Translations under genes and position numbers: made by a program
Origin: Rhodospirillaceae bacterium
GTDB lineage: Bacteria > Pseudomonadota > Alphaproteobacteria > UBA6615
Assembly: GCA_002724635.1 (NCBI GenBank)
Contig: PBPM01000050.1
Coordinates: 1 to 42,555 of the forward strand
Direction of reading: 5' to 3'
DNA length: 42,555 bases
The notes under the pieces: generated by a model
The model's input: the letters and a program-made list of their open reading frames with translations, nothing else
The model's database searches: none
What the model was told of the DNA's origin: nothing
Shown: positions 28,110 to 36,429 of the stretch, piece by piece
Layout of the letters: the number at the start of each line of letters is the position of its first letter
How positions within the stretch are numbered: the stretch's first letter is position 1

Positions 28110-28449
28110 ACCTCTACCTCGAACCCGTTTGTTCTAATGCCACTGGCGGGAGTCCGCCGCGAGACGTTGTTGATCCGCGGCGCGAACGCCGTGCCCGAAA
28201 AGATGAGGATTCTGGCCGCATTGTCTAGGGCGCGCGTCAGCATGTGTCAATGACGGTCGACGCGGTGTGCGGGGGCCAGGCCCCGGGCTCACATCGAAAT
28301 GTCCTTTTGTCGGCCGAATTCCTATTGACATTGCCGTGTGACCAGCCTCGCAGGCCCCGGGTTTGGCTTGTAAGTGCCCGGGGAACGCGTCAGATTGGCC
28401 CGTAACCGGAGCTAACGGTTTCGCCCTTGGATTCGGCAGGAGTAACCAG
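28110..28449. other. Divergent intergenic region between secA and the PpiC gene
   Basis: Holds the secA promoter (28222-28250, minus) and a GC-rich inverted repeat, GGGGCC-A-GGCCCC (28272-28284), whose role is unknown. TTGACA at 28325-28330 on the plus strand could be a -35 for the PpiC gene but lacks a clear -10. No small gene was recognised. Confidence 0.5.
28222..28250 (-). promoter_or_regulatory. Predicted secA promoter
   Basis: On the minus strand a perfect TTGACA (28245-28250), a 17-base spacer and TAGACA (28222-28227). Transcription would begin near 28215, giving a leader of about 105 bases. The -10 is weak (TA and one A match), the -35 perfect. Confidence 0.5.
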
Positions 28450-29307
28450 ATGCTAAGCACCCGCGCCGCGTCCCTAATGCTTCCGTTTCTCGCCGTGGCC
28501 GCCGCGTTGGTTTCCGCAGAGCGGGCCGATGGCGACACACCTGTCGATCCCGTGGTGGCCGTGGTCAACGGCTCAGAGATTCGCCAGTCGGACGTAGCGA
28601 TGGCGTTTGAGCACCTTCCGGACCAGTTCCGTCAGGTGCCCATTGGCACCCTGTTCACCCAAATCGTGCAGCAGCTGATCGACGGACAGCTGCTAGTCGA
28701 GGCAGGCGATAAGGTAAACCTGCGCGAGGATCCCGACGTACGGGCCCAGATCGAGGACTTCACCCGGGTCGCGGTCCAGCAGGCCTACATTAACCGGATG
28801 ATCTCCGACGGCCTGAAGGAAGAAGATCTGCGCAAGACTTACGACGAGACGATCGCCAATACCGAGGGACCTATCGAGGTGCACGCTCAGCACATCCTGC
28901 TGGACAGCGAAGAAGACGGCTATGACGTGATCGAGGCGCTCGAGAACGGCAAGGATTTCGGCGATATGGCACGCGAACGCTCCAATGGCCCAAGCGCGCC
29001 GCGCGGCGGCGATCTCGGCTACTTCACGCGCTCGGCCATGGTGCAGCCCTTTTCGAGCGCGGCGTTCGCCATCGAGCCTGGCTTGATCGGCGCGGACCCG
29101 GTGCAGACGGAGTTCGGGTGGCACGTGATCAAGGTGCTCGACAAGCGGCGCCAACCCGCCCCGACCTTCCAGGAATCGCGCCCGACGCTCGAACAGCAGT
29201 TGACGCGCGAGTTGATCGCCACGCATATGGCGAGATTGCGGGACAAGGCCGAGATCAAGATGTTCAATCTCGACGGCTCGCCGGTCGAGGATGCACCCGG
29301 GCAGTAG
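28450..29307 (+). CDS. Periplasmic peptidyl-prolyl isomerase (parvulin/PpiC type)
   Basis: Folding helper for exported proteins. 285 residues from ATG 28450, with AGGAG shortly before it. The N-terminal signal sequence (MLSTRAASLMLPFLAVAAAL, then VSAERA) directs it out of the cytosol. A SurA-like N-terminal helical region (VVAVVNGSEIRQSDVAMAFE, then LIDGQLLVEAGDK) is followed by the parvulin domain at about residues 140-235: VHAQHILLDSEEDG, PRGGDLGYFTRS, FGWHVIKVLDKR. Divergent from secA and followed by argJ, a known alphaproteobacterial order, which places it with secretion. Confidence 0.93.
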   Translation: MLSTRAASLMLPFLAVAAALVSAERADGDTPVDPVVAVVNGSEIRQSDVAMAFEHLPDQFRQVPIGTLFTQIVQQLIDGQLLVEAGDKVNLREDPDVRAQIEDFTRVAVQQAYINRMISDGLKEEDLRKTYDETIANTEGPIEVHAQHILLDSEEDGYDVIEALENGKDFGDMARERSNGPSAPRGGDLGYFTRSAMVQPFSSAAFAIEPGLIGADPVQTEFGWHVIKVLDKRRQPAPTFQESRPTLEQQLTRELIATHMARLRDKAEIKMFNLDGSPVEDAPGQ

Positions 29308-29359
29308 GTTTCTGCATCGCGGCGGCGGCCTAGTCGAAGATTTACTGGGAGTTCCTGCC

Positions 29360-30652
29360 ATGGCGAAAGCGGCCAAGTCCAAATCCAGGTCGAAGCCCAA
29401 GTTGACCGGGGCGCCTGTGCCTTTGCGCTCGCCGCTGGCGCCGACGCGGTTCCCCGAAATCGCCAACGTGCGCGGCGTCCGTTTGTCGGGGCGCGCGGTC
29501 GGACTAAAGAAGAATCGAGGGGTAAGGGACCTTATGTTGGCGGTCTTCGAGCCCGGGACCACCTCCGCCGGTGTTCTCACCCGTTCCAGATGCCCCTCCG
29601 CTCCGGTCGAGTGGTGCCGCACCATCCTGCCCCGCGGCAAGGCGCGTGCACTAGTGGTCAATTCCGGCAACGCCAACGCCTTCACGGGCCTGGCGGGCGA
29701 TCTGCAGGTTGCCCAGACGGTCCGCGAGGCGGCGCACCTGTTCGGCTGCCGGGCGCAGGACGTGTTTGTTGCGTCGACCGGCGTGATCGGAGAGCCGCGC
29801 GAACCCGACTATGTCGCGAGCAAGCTGCCTGAAATGAAGCGCGCGCTGGGCGCTGCCAACTGGCGCGACGCCGCCGAGTCGATCATGACCACGGACACCT
29901 TCGCCAAGGGCGCGAGTCTCAAGGTGCGCATCGGCAGGACGCTCGTCACGATCTCGGGCTTCGCCAAGGGCTCGGGTATGATTGCGCCGGACATGGCGAC
30001 GATGCTGGGCTTTGTGTTCACCGATGCGAAGATCCCTGCGACGGTTCTGCAGCGCCTAGTGCGCTGGGCGTCGGACGAGTCCTTCAATGCCATCACCGTC
30101 GACAGCGACACATCTACGTCAGACACGGTTTTGATGTTCGCGACCGGGCAGGCCAAGGGCCAGCCCCGGATCACGTCGGCGGCGGACAAGCAGCTTGCCG
30201 ACTTCAAGGCGGCACTGCGAGAGGTATTCGTCGACTTGGCGCAACAGGTGGTGCGCGACGGCGAGGGGGCGCAGAAGTTTGTGACCATCAACGTCAGGGG
30301 CGCGGAATCGAAGCGCGCCGCGCGCGCTGTCGGACTGGCGGTCGCTAACTCTCCGCTGGTCAAGACCGCGATCGCAGGCGAGGATGCTAACTGGGGTCGG
30401 ATTGTCATGGCCGTAGGTAAGGCGGGCGAGAAGGCGGACCGCGACCGGTTGTCGATCGCCGTCGGCGGCGTGCCGATCACTCGGCTCGGCCAGCTCGTGC
30501 CTGGCTATGACGAGGCACCCGTTGCCGTCCACATGAAGGGTCTCGAGATCGATATAGACATCGACCTAGGGATTGGGCGCGGGCGGGGTACCGTCTGGAC
30601 CTGCGATCTGACCCACGGCTACATCTCGATCAACGCTGACTACCGGAGCTAG
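29360..30652 (+). CDS. argJ: Bifunctional ornithine acetyltransferase / N-acetylglutamate synthase
   Basis: Recycles the acetyl group in arginine synthesis: transfers it from N-acetylornithine to glutamate, and can also use acetyl-CoA. 430 residues. The self-cleavage site is KGSGMIAPDMATMLGFV, where the Thr becomes the N-terminal nucleophile of the beta chain; VVNSGNANAFTG, STGVIGEP and ANWGRIVMAVGKAG flank it, and the typical C-terminus DLTHGYISINADYRS is intact. The first ~20 residues (AKAAKSKSRSKPK) form a basic tail. GGGAG precedes ATG 29360. Four bases separate it from mutT. Confidence 0.96.
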   Translation: MAKAAKSKSRSKPKLTGAPVPLRSPLAPTRFPEIANVRGVRLSGRAVGLKKNRGVRDLMLAVFEPGTTSAGVLTRSRCPSAPVEWCRTILPRGKARALVVNSGNANAFTGLAGDLQVAQTVREAAHLFGCRAQDVFVASTGVIGEPREPDYVASKLPEMKRALGAANWRDAAESIMTTDTFAKGASLKVRIGRTLVTISGFAKGSGMIAPDMATMLGFVFTDAKIPATVLQRLVRWASDESFNAITVDSDTSTSDTVLMFATGQAKGQPRITSAADKQLADFKAALREVFVDLAQQVVRDGEGAQKFVTINVRGAESKRAARAVGLAVANSPLVKTAIAGEDANWGRIVMAVGKAGEKADRDRLSIAVGGVPITRLGQLVPGYDEAPVAVHMKGLEIDIDIDLGIGRGRGTVWTCDLTHGYISINADYRS

Positions 30653-30656
30653 CGCG

Positions 30657-31070
30657 GTGAGCGACGACCCGCCGCCCCTGCTTTTGGTAAGTGCTGCCGC
30701 GCTGATCGACGCCGACAATCGAGTACTGCTAGCGCGGCGCCCGGGGGGCAAGTCCATGGCCGGACTTTGGGAATTTCCCGGCGGCAAACTTCGGGAATGC
30801 GAGACGCCCGAGACGGCTCTGATCCGCGAGCTCGCCGAGGAGCTCGGCATCGACACGCACGAAAGCTGCCTTGCGCCTATTGGCTTCGCGAGCCACGCCT
30901 ATGACGATTTCCATCTGTTGATGCCGCTATTCGTCTGCCGGGTGTGGCAGGGCAAACCCACCCCGCGCGAGGGGCAAGAGCTCGCCTGGGTGCGTCCCAA
31001 CGCGCTACGGGGCTATCCGATGCCGCCCGCCGACGTACCACTGGTTGCCCAGCTGCAGGACCTGCTTTAG
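30657..31070 (+). CDS. mutT: 8-oxo-dGTP diphosphatase MutT (Nudix hydrolase)
   Basis: Removes oxidised dGTP from the nucleotide pool and so prevents A:T to C:G mutations. 137 residues, GTG start. The Nudix box is complete: GGKLRECETPETALIRELAE followed by ELGI (Gx5Ex7REUxEExGU). ALIDADNRVLLARRPGGKSMAGLWEFPGG precedes it in the family pattern, written here only in outline, and the tail ELAWVRPNALRGYPMPPAD matches MutT. It follows argJ closely and is probably translated from the same message. Confidence 0.92.
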   Translation: MSDDPPPLLLVSAAALIDADNRVLLARRPGGKSMAGLWEFPGGKLRECETPETALIRELAEELGIDTHESCLAPIGFASHAYDDFHLLMPLFVCRVWQGKPTPREGQELAWVRPNALRGYPMPPADVPLVAQLQDLL

Positions 31071-31419
31071 GCGATTGTCTCCGATTGGTGCTCTCACGCG
31101 TTGTCGCTGAGCAGCCTTTAGATCATCGACAGCATGACTGCGGTTACAGCGAACCGACAGAGTTCAGGCAGTAACGGGATCAGATTGCGGCCGCCTGCAG
31201 AGTCGCGAGGCGCGCTTGCGCACCTGCCCGGATAAGAAGGACCTCTGGACAAGATTTAAGATTGTAAAGGGGGTGGCATCGCCGAACAGGAAGATCAAAG
31301 CGACCCGCGTTAGGTTTTTGCGGACTAGTTCGGAGAGCTAGTCCATTGGCTCCGATTTAGCGTCTATTGCGTAGAGTGGGAAACGCAGGAGTACTCCCGG
31401 CATAAAGGAGAAGTCCCAC
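31071..31419. other. Gap after mutT with inverted repeats
   Basis: No gene recognised. Two inverted repeats are visible: GGACTAG (31322-31328) with CTAGTCC (31338-31344), and a larger one, GTGGGA (31376-31381) with TCCCAC (31413-31418), enclosing the palindrome GGAGTACTCC. The second lies directly after the stop of the minus-strand membrane gene and could help end its transcript, but neither has a T-run. Confidence 0.45.
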
Positions 31420-32271
31420 CTATCGCGCCGGCTGGTCAACTCGCAGCGTTTTGTTGTCGCGCAGCCGCCGATAGATCAGGGACAGCAGCGTGATTACCAC
31501 CGTGAAGGCGAGGAAGTTGACGAGGATGCCGGTGACCTCGGCCGCGTGTACCGGTTCCGTATCTGCCGCGGACCGTGCAAGTAGAAAGGTCATCCCCCAC
31601 TCTACCAGCCGGAGGGGGACGAGGCTACCAACCAGCAATATGAGTGTCATTCGCCACAGATTGCCCTTGGCCTGGTTCGAGGCCTCGGAGAGGGTGACGG
31701 CATGATCCTCAACTGCGGCGGCGGGCAGGGCCGGGAGCACCATGCAGGTGAGCAGTGCGATCGGGACCGCGAACAGCAGCAGCACGATGATCGTCAGTGT
31801 GACCTCGCCCGCCGCGGTGTCGAGCACGCCGGCAGTGCCCGCGACGGCGCCGACCATGGGGACGAATGTACCCGACACCATGATCCCGATCAAAAGGATC
31901 GCCGCGACGATGACTGCTTGGCCCAAATAACGCATGTGCCGCGCGCGCCAAGTCAGCCAGGCGAACGCGCCGGTGCTGCCGGGCAGGTCGAGTACCAGCC
32001 GGTGCAGCGCGACGGCGTAGAGCAACAGCGCGACCGTGACCAGAACGTAGGCGAGGAAAAAAGGCGCGTTGAGTATCCAGTGGGCCGCGAGGGGGCTGTT
32101 GCTGGTCCGCGCTAGGTTCCCGCCGGCTAGCCAGCCGTTGGACACGATCATTTCGATGGCGACCCAGATAACCAGTGGCAGGAGGGCCAGCTGGAACCAG
32201 GCGGTGAAGCGGCCAAACAGGAAGCGGTAGCCGTCGGCGGTGGTCGCGATGATGGGCAGCTTGTAGGGCAT
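31420..32271 (-). CDS. Multi-pass membrane protein, paralogue of its upstream neighbour
   Basis: 283 residues with about six hydrophobic segments (for example LALLPLVIWVAIEMI, FFLAYVLVTVALLLYAVALH, LTIIVLLLFAVPIALLTCMV). No catalytic motif. A cytosolic-side stretch reads LPAAAVEDHAVTLSEASNQA and then KGNLWRM, which aligns with LPAAALDHNLGIRDAANATA then GKSWYM of the next gene upstream, so the two are diverged duplicates. The family is unknown to me; YciC/DUF-type membrane proteins have similar architecture. Last gene of a minus-strand run that begins with a methyltransferase. Confidence 0.75.
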   Translation of the reverse strand: MPYKLPIIATTADGYRFLFGRFTAWFQLALLPLVIWVAIEMIVSNGWLAGGNLARTSNSPLAAHWILNAPFFLAYVLVTVALLLYAVALHRLVLDLPGSTGAFAWLTWRARHMRYLGQAVIVAAILLIGIMVSGTFVPMVGAVAGTAGVLDTAAGEVTLTIIVLLLFAVPIALLTCMVLPALPAAAVEDHAVTLSEASNQAKGNLWRMTLILLVGSLVPLRLVEWGMTFLLARSAADTEPVHAAEVTGILVNFLAFTVVITLLSLIYRRLRDNKTLRVDQPAR

Positions 32272-32281
32272 CTTTAACCCG

Positions 32282-33115
32282 TCAGGCGGGCGGCAACACG
32301 AGCTGGCGGTACGCCTCGGCGAGCGCCGTGACCTGGGCTGCGATCGCCACGAACATGATTGACTGTTGCAGTAGCAGGGCGACGAACATGAAAGATAGGG
32401 ATGGTCCGCCTAGGCCGATCGCGAGCCCGGCAATGATCTGGCCGATGATGATCAGCGCGAACAGCATGGGCAGCAGCGAGAAGAGGTAAAGGCCGACCAT
32501 GTACCAGCTCTTGCCGGCGGTGGCGTTGGCCGCGTCGCGGATGCCGAGATTGTGATCCAGCGCGGCGGCGGGTAGGATCAGCAGCAGCCGAGCGGTGACC
32601 AGCAGGCTTGCGATGACGATTGCGGTACGTGCGAACATATCTAGGATCGGGTTTGCATTGGTGAATAGGCTCAAGGGCAAGGTTGCGAGGACTCCGAGCA
32701 GAAGCACCACGAAGATAAGCATGAAAAACCGTGCGACGAAGCGCCACTGGCGTTGCCCCCAGCGCATCGCCGCGCCCACCGTGGTGCTCTCCGGGCCGAT
32801 TAGGTAACGTCGGAACCAAGCGACGGCAAACATCGCATAGGCGGCGAAGGCGGCGATAGCGTTGGCGACCATCGCCGCGATGTCGGCGGCAGGAATCTCA
32901 CGCGGATCGAGCGGTCTGTGAGGCGTGTGCGCGCTCTCTGGTGTAGCGGAGAGCGCCTCGAAAAAGAGCTGCCAGTCGCCGGTCAGCCAAAGGCCAGCGA
33001 TCTGTATGAAAGACACCAGAAGCACAGGCAGGAACGCATAAGCAAACAGGTCCCGGCGCTCGTCCCACAGGAAGCGATAGGCCTTGCCGAGGGTGGCGAA
33101 CAGAGTGATCGGCAT
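32282..33115 (-). CDS. Multi-pass membrane protein, paralogue of its downstream neighbour
   Basis: 277 residues, about six hydrophobic segments (LFAYAFLPVLLVSFIQIAGL, FFMLIFVVLLLGVLATLPLS, LFALIIIGQIIAGLAIGLGG). The N-terminus TLFATLGKAYRFLWDERRDL resembles TTADGYRFLFGRF of the paralogue, and both share the LPAAAxxDHxxxxxxAxxxxxGxxW segment. The ATG (33113-33115) overlaps the methyltransferase stop by one base, implying coupled translation. Function unknown; no transporter signature is visible. Confidence 0.75.
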   Translation of the reverse strand: MPITLFATLGKAYRFLWDERRDLFAYAFLPVLLVSFIQIAGLWLTGDWQLFFEALSATPESAHTPHRPLDPREIPAADIAAMVANAIAAFAAYAMFAVAWFRRYLIGPESTTVGAAMRWGQRQWRFVARFFMLIFVVLLLGVLATLPLSLFTNANPILDMFARTAIVIASLLVTARLLLILPAAALDHNLGIRDAANATAGKSWYMVGLYLFSLLPMLFALIIIGQIIAGLAIGLGGPSLSFMFVALLLQQSIMFVAIAAQVTALAEAYRQLVLPPA

Positions 33116-34059
33116 CAGCCCTTGTCCTCCATTGGGGGCAGGCTCGCGGGCTCGCCGGCGACGTATTCCACCGTCTTCAGCGCGTCGGCGAGGCGGGCTT
33201 GGGCGCTGCCCGGGCGCAAGGGCCGTGGCTGGGTCGCGGCGGGCGACCAGCCGGTCAGGAAGAAAACTTCGAACGTTGCCGCCACGCGCCCGTCAGAGTC
33301 GGCATGGCGCTCGCCATAGATTTCCGTGGCGCGGAATAGGGTCGCGCGTCTCGTTGGCGTGCGCCGGCGGTCGCGTCGGATATTTGTCTCGCCCATGCCG
33401 CGCAGGTCATGCATCAGTTTCAACGGGTGATCGTAGACCACGGATATAGTGTCCTTGTCGGCGACCGGCAATGCGAAACCGGCCCGCTGGAGGAGTCCCG
33501 CCGCGTCGGACAGTTCGGCGAAGGGGGCCACGCGCGGGCTGGCGCCGCCCTCGATCTCTGCCTCCGCGGCTAGCCATGCGCTGCGTAGCTCATGCAGGGT
33601 CTCCCCGCCGAAGAGCGCGCCGAGGAAGAGCCCGTCGGGCCGAAGGGTGCGACGAACCTGTGCGAGCGCGCCAGGTACGTCGTTGACCGCGTGGAGTGTG
33701 CCAACGTTGACGACTAGATCGAGGCTGGCGTCTTTGAAGGGCAAGGCCTCTTCGTCGGCAACCACGACCGGGTTCCCGTGTTCTGCCTGCCCGAACCGGG
33801 CGAGATCGACGCTTAGCTCGCTGTGCAGCAGATGCTTTATCTTGCCGGGGGCCAGCTGCGCGGCGGCTTCGGCGAAAAGTCCGGTGCGGCCACCCCAGTC
33901 GAGAGCCAGCTCGAAATAGCGGCGGACATCCGCGGTCCGCTCCGCCAGTCGCTCGGCGATCTCGCGGAACAGAAAGTCGTGTTCCGCGTAGCTCTCTGCC
34001 GCGCGCGCGCGGCGAATGCGTAGCAGCGCGCGGTCGAAGGTATCCATCGGGCCCGTCAT
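33115..34059 (-). CDS. SAM-dependent methyltransferase-fold protein (NDUFAF5/BioC-like)
   Basis: 314 residues from ATG 34059 (MTGPMDTFDRALL). Class I methyltransferase fold: ALDWGGRTG is a modified motif I, VVADEEALPFKDASLDLVVN is the motif II/III region, and VRRTLRPDGLFLGALFGGET is motif V/VI, a pattern typical of NDUFAF5-type proteins and their bacterial relatives near BioC. In mitochondria NDUFAF5 hydroxylates an arginine in complex I; a similar role here is inference from family only. The frame is open further upstream but crosses the divergent grxC gene, so 34059 is preferred. Confidence 0.82.
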   Translation of the reverse strand: MTGPMDTFDRALLRIRRARAAESYAEHDFLFREIAERLAERTADVRRYFELALDWGGRTGLFAEAAAQLAPGKIKHLLHSELSVDLARFGQAEHGNPVVVADEEALPFKDASLDLVVNVGTLHAVNDVPGALAQVRRTLRPDGLFLGALFGGETLHELRSAWLAAEAEIEGGASPRVAPFAELSDAAGLLQRAGFALPVADKDTISVVYDHPLKLMHDLRGMGETNIRRDRRRTPTRRATLFRATEIYGERHADSDGRVAATFEVFFLTGWSPAATQPRPLRPGSAQARLADALKTVEYVAGEPASLPPMEDKG

Positions 34060-34159
34060 GATTTCTATATGGCATGGCCCTTCGCCTGAGCAAAGTGGGG
34101 CTGGCGGCGCGCAGGATTTCCCAGATAATATACGGCGGGGACCAAGGGGAGCGGACGGC

Positions 34160-34420
34160 ATGGCGAAAGTCGAAATATACACCGGCATGATGTGCGGCTT
34201 CTGCTCTGCGGCGAAGCGGCTGCTCGAGCAGAAGGGCGTCGATTTTGAGGAGACCGATGTCAGTGTCAGCAGCGGCAAGCGCCAAGAAATGATAGCCCGC
34301 GCAAACGGTCGCCTCACGGTGCCGCAGATCTTCATCGACGATGCTCATATCGGCGGCTGCGACGATCTCTATGCTCTGGATTCGGCCGGCAAGCTCGACA
34401 CGATGCTGGGTCTCAACTGA
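34160..34420 (+). CDS. grxC: Glutaredoxin 3 with CGFC active site
   Basis: Small dithiol oxidoreductase reduced by glutathione; supplies electrons to reductases and repairs mixed disulphides. 86 residues, standard. Active site MMCGFCSAAKRLL (CGFC rather than the textbook CPYC), the cis-Pro glutathione-binding motif TVPQIFIDD, and the GGCDDLYAL end, where GG-x-D contacts glutathione. GGGGAG precedes the ATG. Its last 8 bases overlap the tail of the convergent methyltransferase gene. Divergent from the NDUFAF5-like gene. Confidence 0.93.
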   Translation: MAKVEIYTGMMCGFCSAAKRLLEQKGVDFEETDVSVSSGKRQEMIARANGRLTVPQIFIDDAHIGGCDDLYALDSAGKLDTMLGLN

Positions 34421-34946
34421 GAGCTCGGGGCTTGCCCTTCACCGCATAAATCCGCTGGATCACTGCCGGGCGGGGCGTATCTGTCTCGCCCTCCTCGAAG
34501 GCGCGCACCTCCATCCGGTCGGCGACGGCCTCGCGCAGTTCTTGGGGCATCAGCAGAAAGTCCGGGTTTGACGGCTTGCCGAAGCGTTCATTGCCAAGGG
34601 CGAACGTCTCGTATAGCAGGCGGCCACCCGGCGCGACCGCTTCTACTAAGGCCGGCAGTAACGGTCGCCAAAGATAATTCGCTACCACCACAGTCGCATA
34701 TGCCTCTGGTGTGGGGTGCCACGTATCGGGACCACTCTCTAGGTCCGCCGCGATCAGCTTCAGCATGGGCACGTCGGCAATATCCGCCATCCCCGAGATG
34801 TCCCGGTCGACGGCCGTGACAGCGAGGCCGCGTGCTAGAAAAAAACGGGCGTGCCGACCGGCGCCGCAGGCGATATCAAGCACGGGTCCGCCGGCATCGG
34901 AGGAAAACCGAGTGATCCAGTCGGATGGCGGGGCGATGGAAGGCAT
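34413..34946 (-). CDS. Small class I methyltransferase (TehB-like)
   Basis: 177 residues. Motif I LDIACGAGRHARFFLARGL, acidic motif II VTAVDRDI, and LIAADLESGPD then YATVVVANYLWRPLLPALVE and GGRLLYETFALGNE are in the order of small SAM methyltransferases. Similar proteins are annotated TehB-like; the substrate is unknown. Convergent with grxC with an 8-base overlap of coding ends, so transcripts from both sides could form a short duplex. Confidence 0.85.
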   Translation of the reverse strand: MPSIAPPSDWITRFSSDAGGPVLDIACGAGRHARFFLARGLAVTAVDRDISGMADIADVPMLKLIAADLESGPDTWHPTPEAYATVVVANYLWRPLLPALVEAVAPGGRLLYETFALGNERFGKPSNPDFLLMPQELREAVADRMEVRAFEEGETDTPRPAVIQRIYAVKGKPRALS

Positions 34947-35052
34947 GCGGCCGGTTCGATAGAGGCTTGTAATTTTCCTGAAATAGCATCATTTCTGTGA
35001 TGTTTTGTATTCTTTTGCCCGCTGCAGCGGGGCACCGAGTGAGCACATCGGG

Positions 35053-35478
35053 ATGATTAGCTTCAATCTGATCTGTAAGAATGATCACGAGTTTGAGGGC
35101 TGGTTCCGGAATTCGGATGATTTCGCTCGCCAAATAAAGGAGCGGCTGGTTGCCTGCCCCGAATGCGGGGACTTGAATATCGAGAAATCCCTGATGGCGC
35201 CCGTGGTGGGTGCTAAGGATGCAGTGGTGGCGGATCGCGGCGAGAAGGCGGCGCAGGCCCGCAAATTGCGCAAGATGCTGGGCAAGGTGCGCGAATATGT
35301 CGAGACCAACTTCGACGATGTGGGCGATGATTTCACCGAGGAGGCCCGCAAGATCTACTACGGCGAGAGTGATGAGCGTCCGATCTACGGCAACGCCACC
35401 GACGAGGATGCGAGGGACCTTGCCGAGGAAGGTGTCCCAGTTGGCAAGTTGCCATGGGTCAAGCGCGCTGACAGCTGA
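35053..35478 (+). CDS. DUF1178 family protein
   Basis: 141 residues; start ATG 35053 (MISFNLICKNDHEFEGWFRN), the conserved opening of this family. A zinc-ribbon-like set of cysteines is seen: Cys in LICKNDHEFEGW and CPECG, followed by SLMAPVV. The C-terminal helical part has VREYVETNFDDVGDDFTEEA and ends with LPWVKRADS. The role is unknown. Just upstream are an imperfect operator-like repeat CATCA-N6-TGATG (34987-35002) and the palindrome CCCGCTGCAGCGGG (35018-35031). Its 3' end is 8 bases from convergent ubiG. Confidence 0.9.
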   Translation: MISFNLICKNDHEFEGWFRNSDDFARQIKERLVACPECGDLNIEKSLMAPVVGAKDAVVADRGEKAAQARKLRKMLGKVREYVETNFDDVGDDFTEEARKIYYGESDERPIYGNATDEDARDLAEEGVPVGKLPWVKRADS

Positions 35479-35486
35479 GTGTCCGA

Positions 35487-36242
35487 CTAGTTTTGGCGGC
35501 AACCGACGCCCATGTAATTCACATCTATGTCGGAGCGATTACGTGACCAACTGCCGGTCAGCGGATTGAAAACGACCCCGGTAAGTTCGATCATCTCAAT
35601 ACCACCGGCTTCCAGTCCGCTGACCAGCTCGGACGGTTTCACGAACTTCCGCCAGTCATGGGTACCGCGCGGCAGCCAGCGCATCACATACTCGGCACCG
35701 ACGATTGCCAGTGCGAACGCTTTGGGCGTGCGGTTCAGCGTCGCCGCGAAGGTGAGCCCGCCGGGCGCTACTAGCCGGGCGCAAACCGCCAGGAAGGCCG
35801 CCGGGTCGGCCACATGCTCGACCACCTCCATGTTGAGTACCATGTCGAACCGTTCGCCATCGGCCAGCAAGTCCTCGGCGGTGATCGCGCGATAGTCGAT
35901 ATTGAGGCCGGATTCCGCAGCGTGCACGGACGCGATCTCGATATTCCGAGCGACCGCGTCGATCCCTGTGACGGTGGCGCCGAGCCGCGCCATGGGCTCG
36001 CACAGGAGCCCGCCGCCGCATCCCACATCGAGCAGGCTCAGGCCCTCGAGAGAGCGCATCGCATGCCTGTCTCGGCCAAAATGCTCGCAGGCACGGTCAC
36101 GGATATACTCAAGGCGAACCGGGTTGAACTGGTGCAGCGGCTTGAACTTGCCTGCGGGATCCCACCATTCGGCTGCCATGCGCCGGAACTTCTCCAGCTC
36201 TGCGGGGTCGCGGGAATCCGCGTGGTTAGTCTGCGTGCTCAT
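35487..36242 (-). CDS. ubiG: Ubiquinone biosynthesis O-methyltransferase
   Basis: Carries out both O-methylations in ubiquinone synthesis using SAM; peripheral to the inner membrane. 251 residues. [20 protein letters not shown] and [11 protein letters not shown] are the diagnostic N-terminal motifs; motif [48 protein letters not shown]; and a C-terminal [14 protein letters not shown]. Divergent from lysC, convergent with the DUF1178 gene. Confidence 0.96.
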   Translation of the reverse strand: MSTQTNHADSRDPAELEKFRRMAAEWWDPAGKFKPLHQFNPVRLEYIRDRACEHFGRDRHAMRSLEGLSLLDVGCGGGLLCEPMARLGATVTGIDAVARNIEIASVHAAESGLNIDYRAITAEDLLADGERFDMVLNMEVVEHVADPAAFLAVCARLVAPGGLTFAATLNRTPKAFALAIVGAEYVMRWLPRGTHDWRKFVKPSELVSGLEAGGIEMIELTGVVFNPLTGSWSRNRSDIDVNYMGVGCRQN

Positions 36243-36293
36243 TTACCGTTCTTGTCTTGTTGTTTTCAACGTGTCCGACTGGCCCCACGGCGC

Positions 36294-36322
36294 TTGCCAG
36301 CCGGGTTTGGGCTGAGTATGGA
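36294..36322 (+). promoter_or_regulatory. Candidate lysC promoter
   Basis: TTGCCA (36294-36299), a 17-base spacer and TATGGA (36317-36322). The message would start near 36329, giving a leader of about 100 bases before lysC. The -35 matches five of six consensus positions; the -10 matches only its first half. Confidence 0.4.
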
Positions 36323-36429
36323 TACGCCGCCTTCGCATCACAAGCTGGCGCTGCAGGCGTCGAATGCGATCTTGCCGCAGGCTGTGCACGCTCATATGTG
36401 TGCTCGTAGAAGGCATAATGGAAGAGACC

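Noticed and set aside
28693-29685. 330-codon minus-strand frame opposite the PpiC gene and argJ
   Set aside because: Antisense shadow; it spans two genes and has no domain signature.
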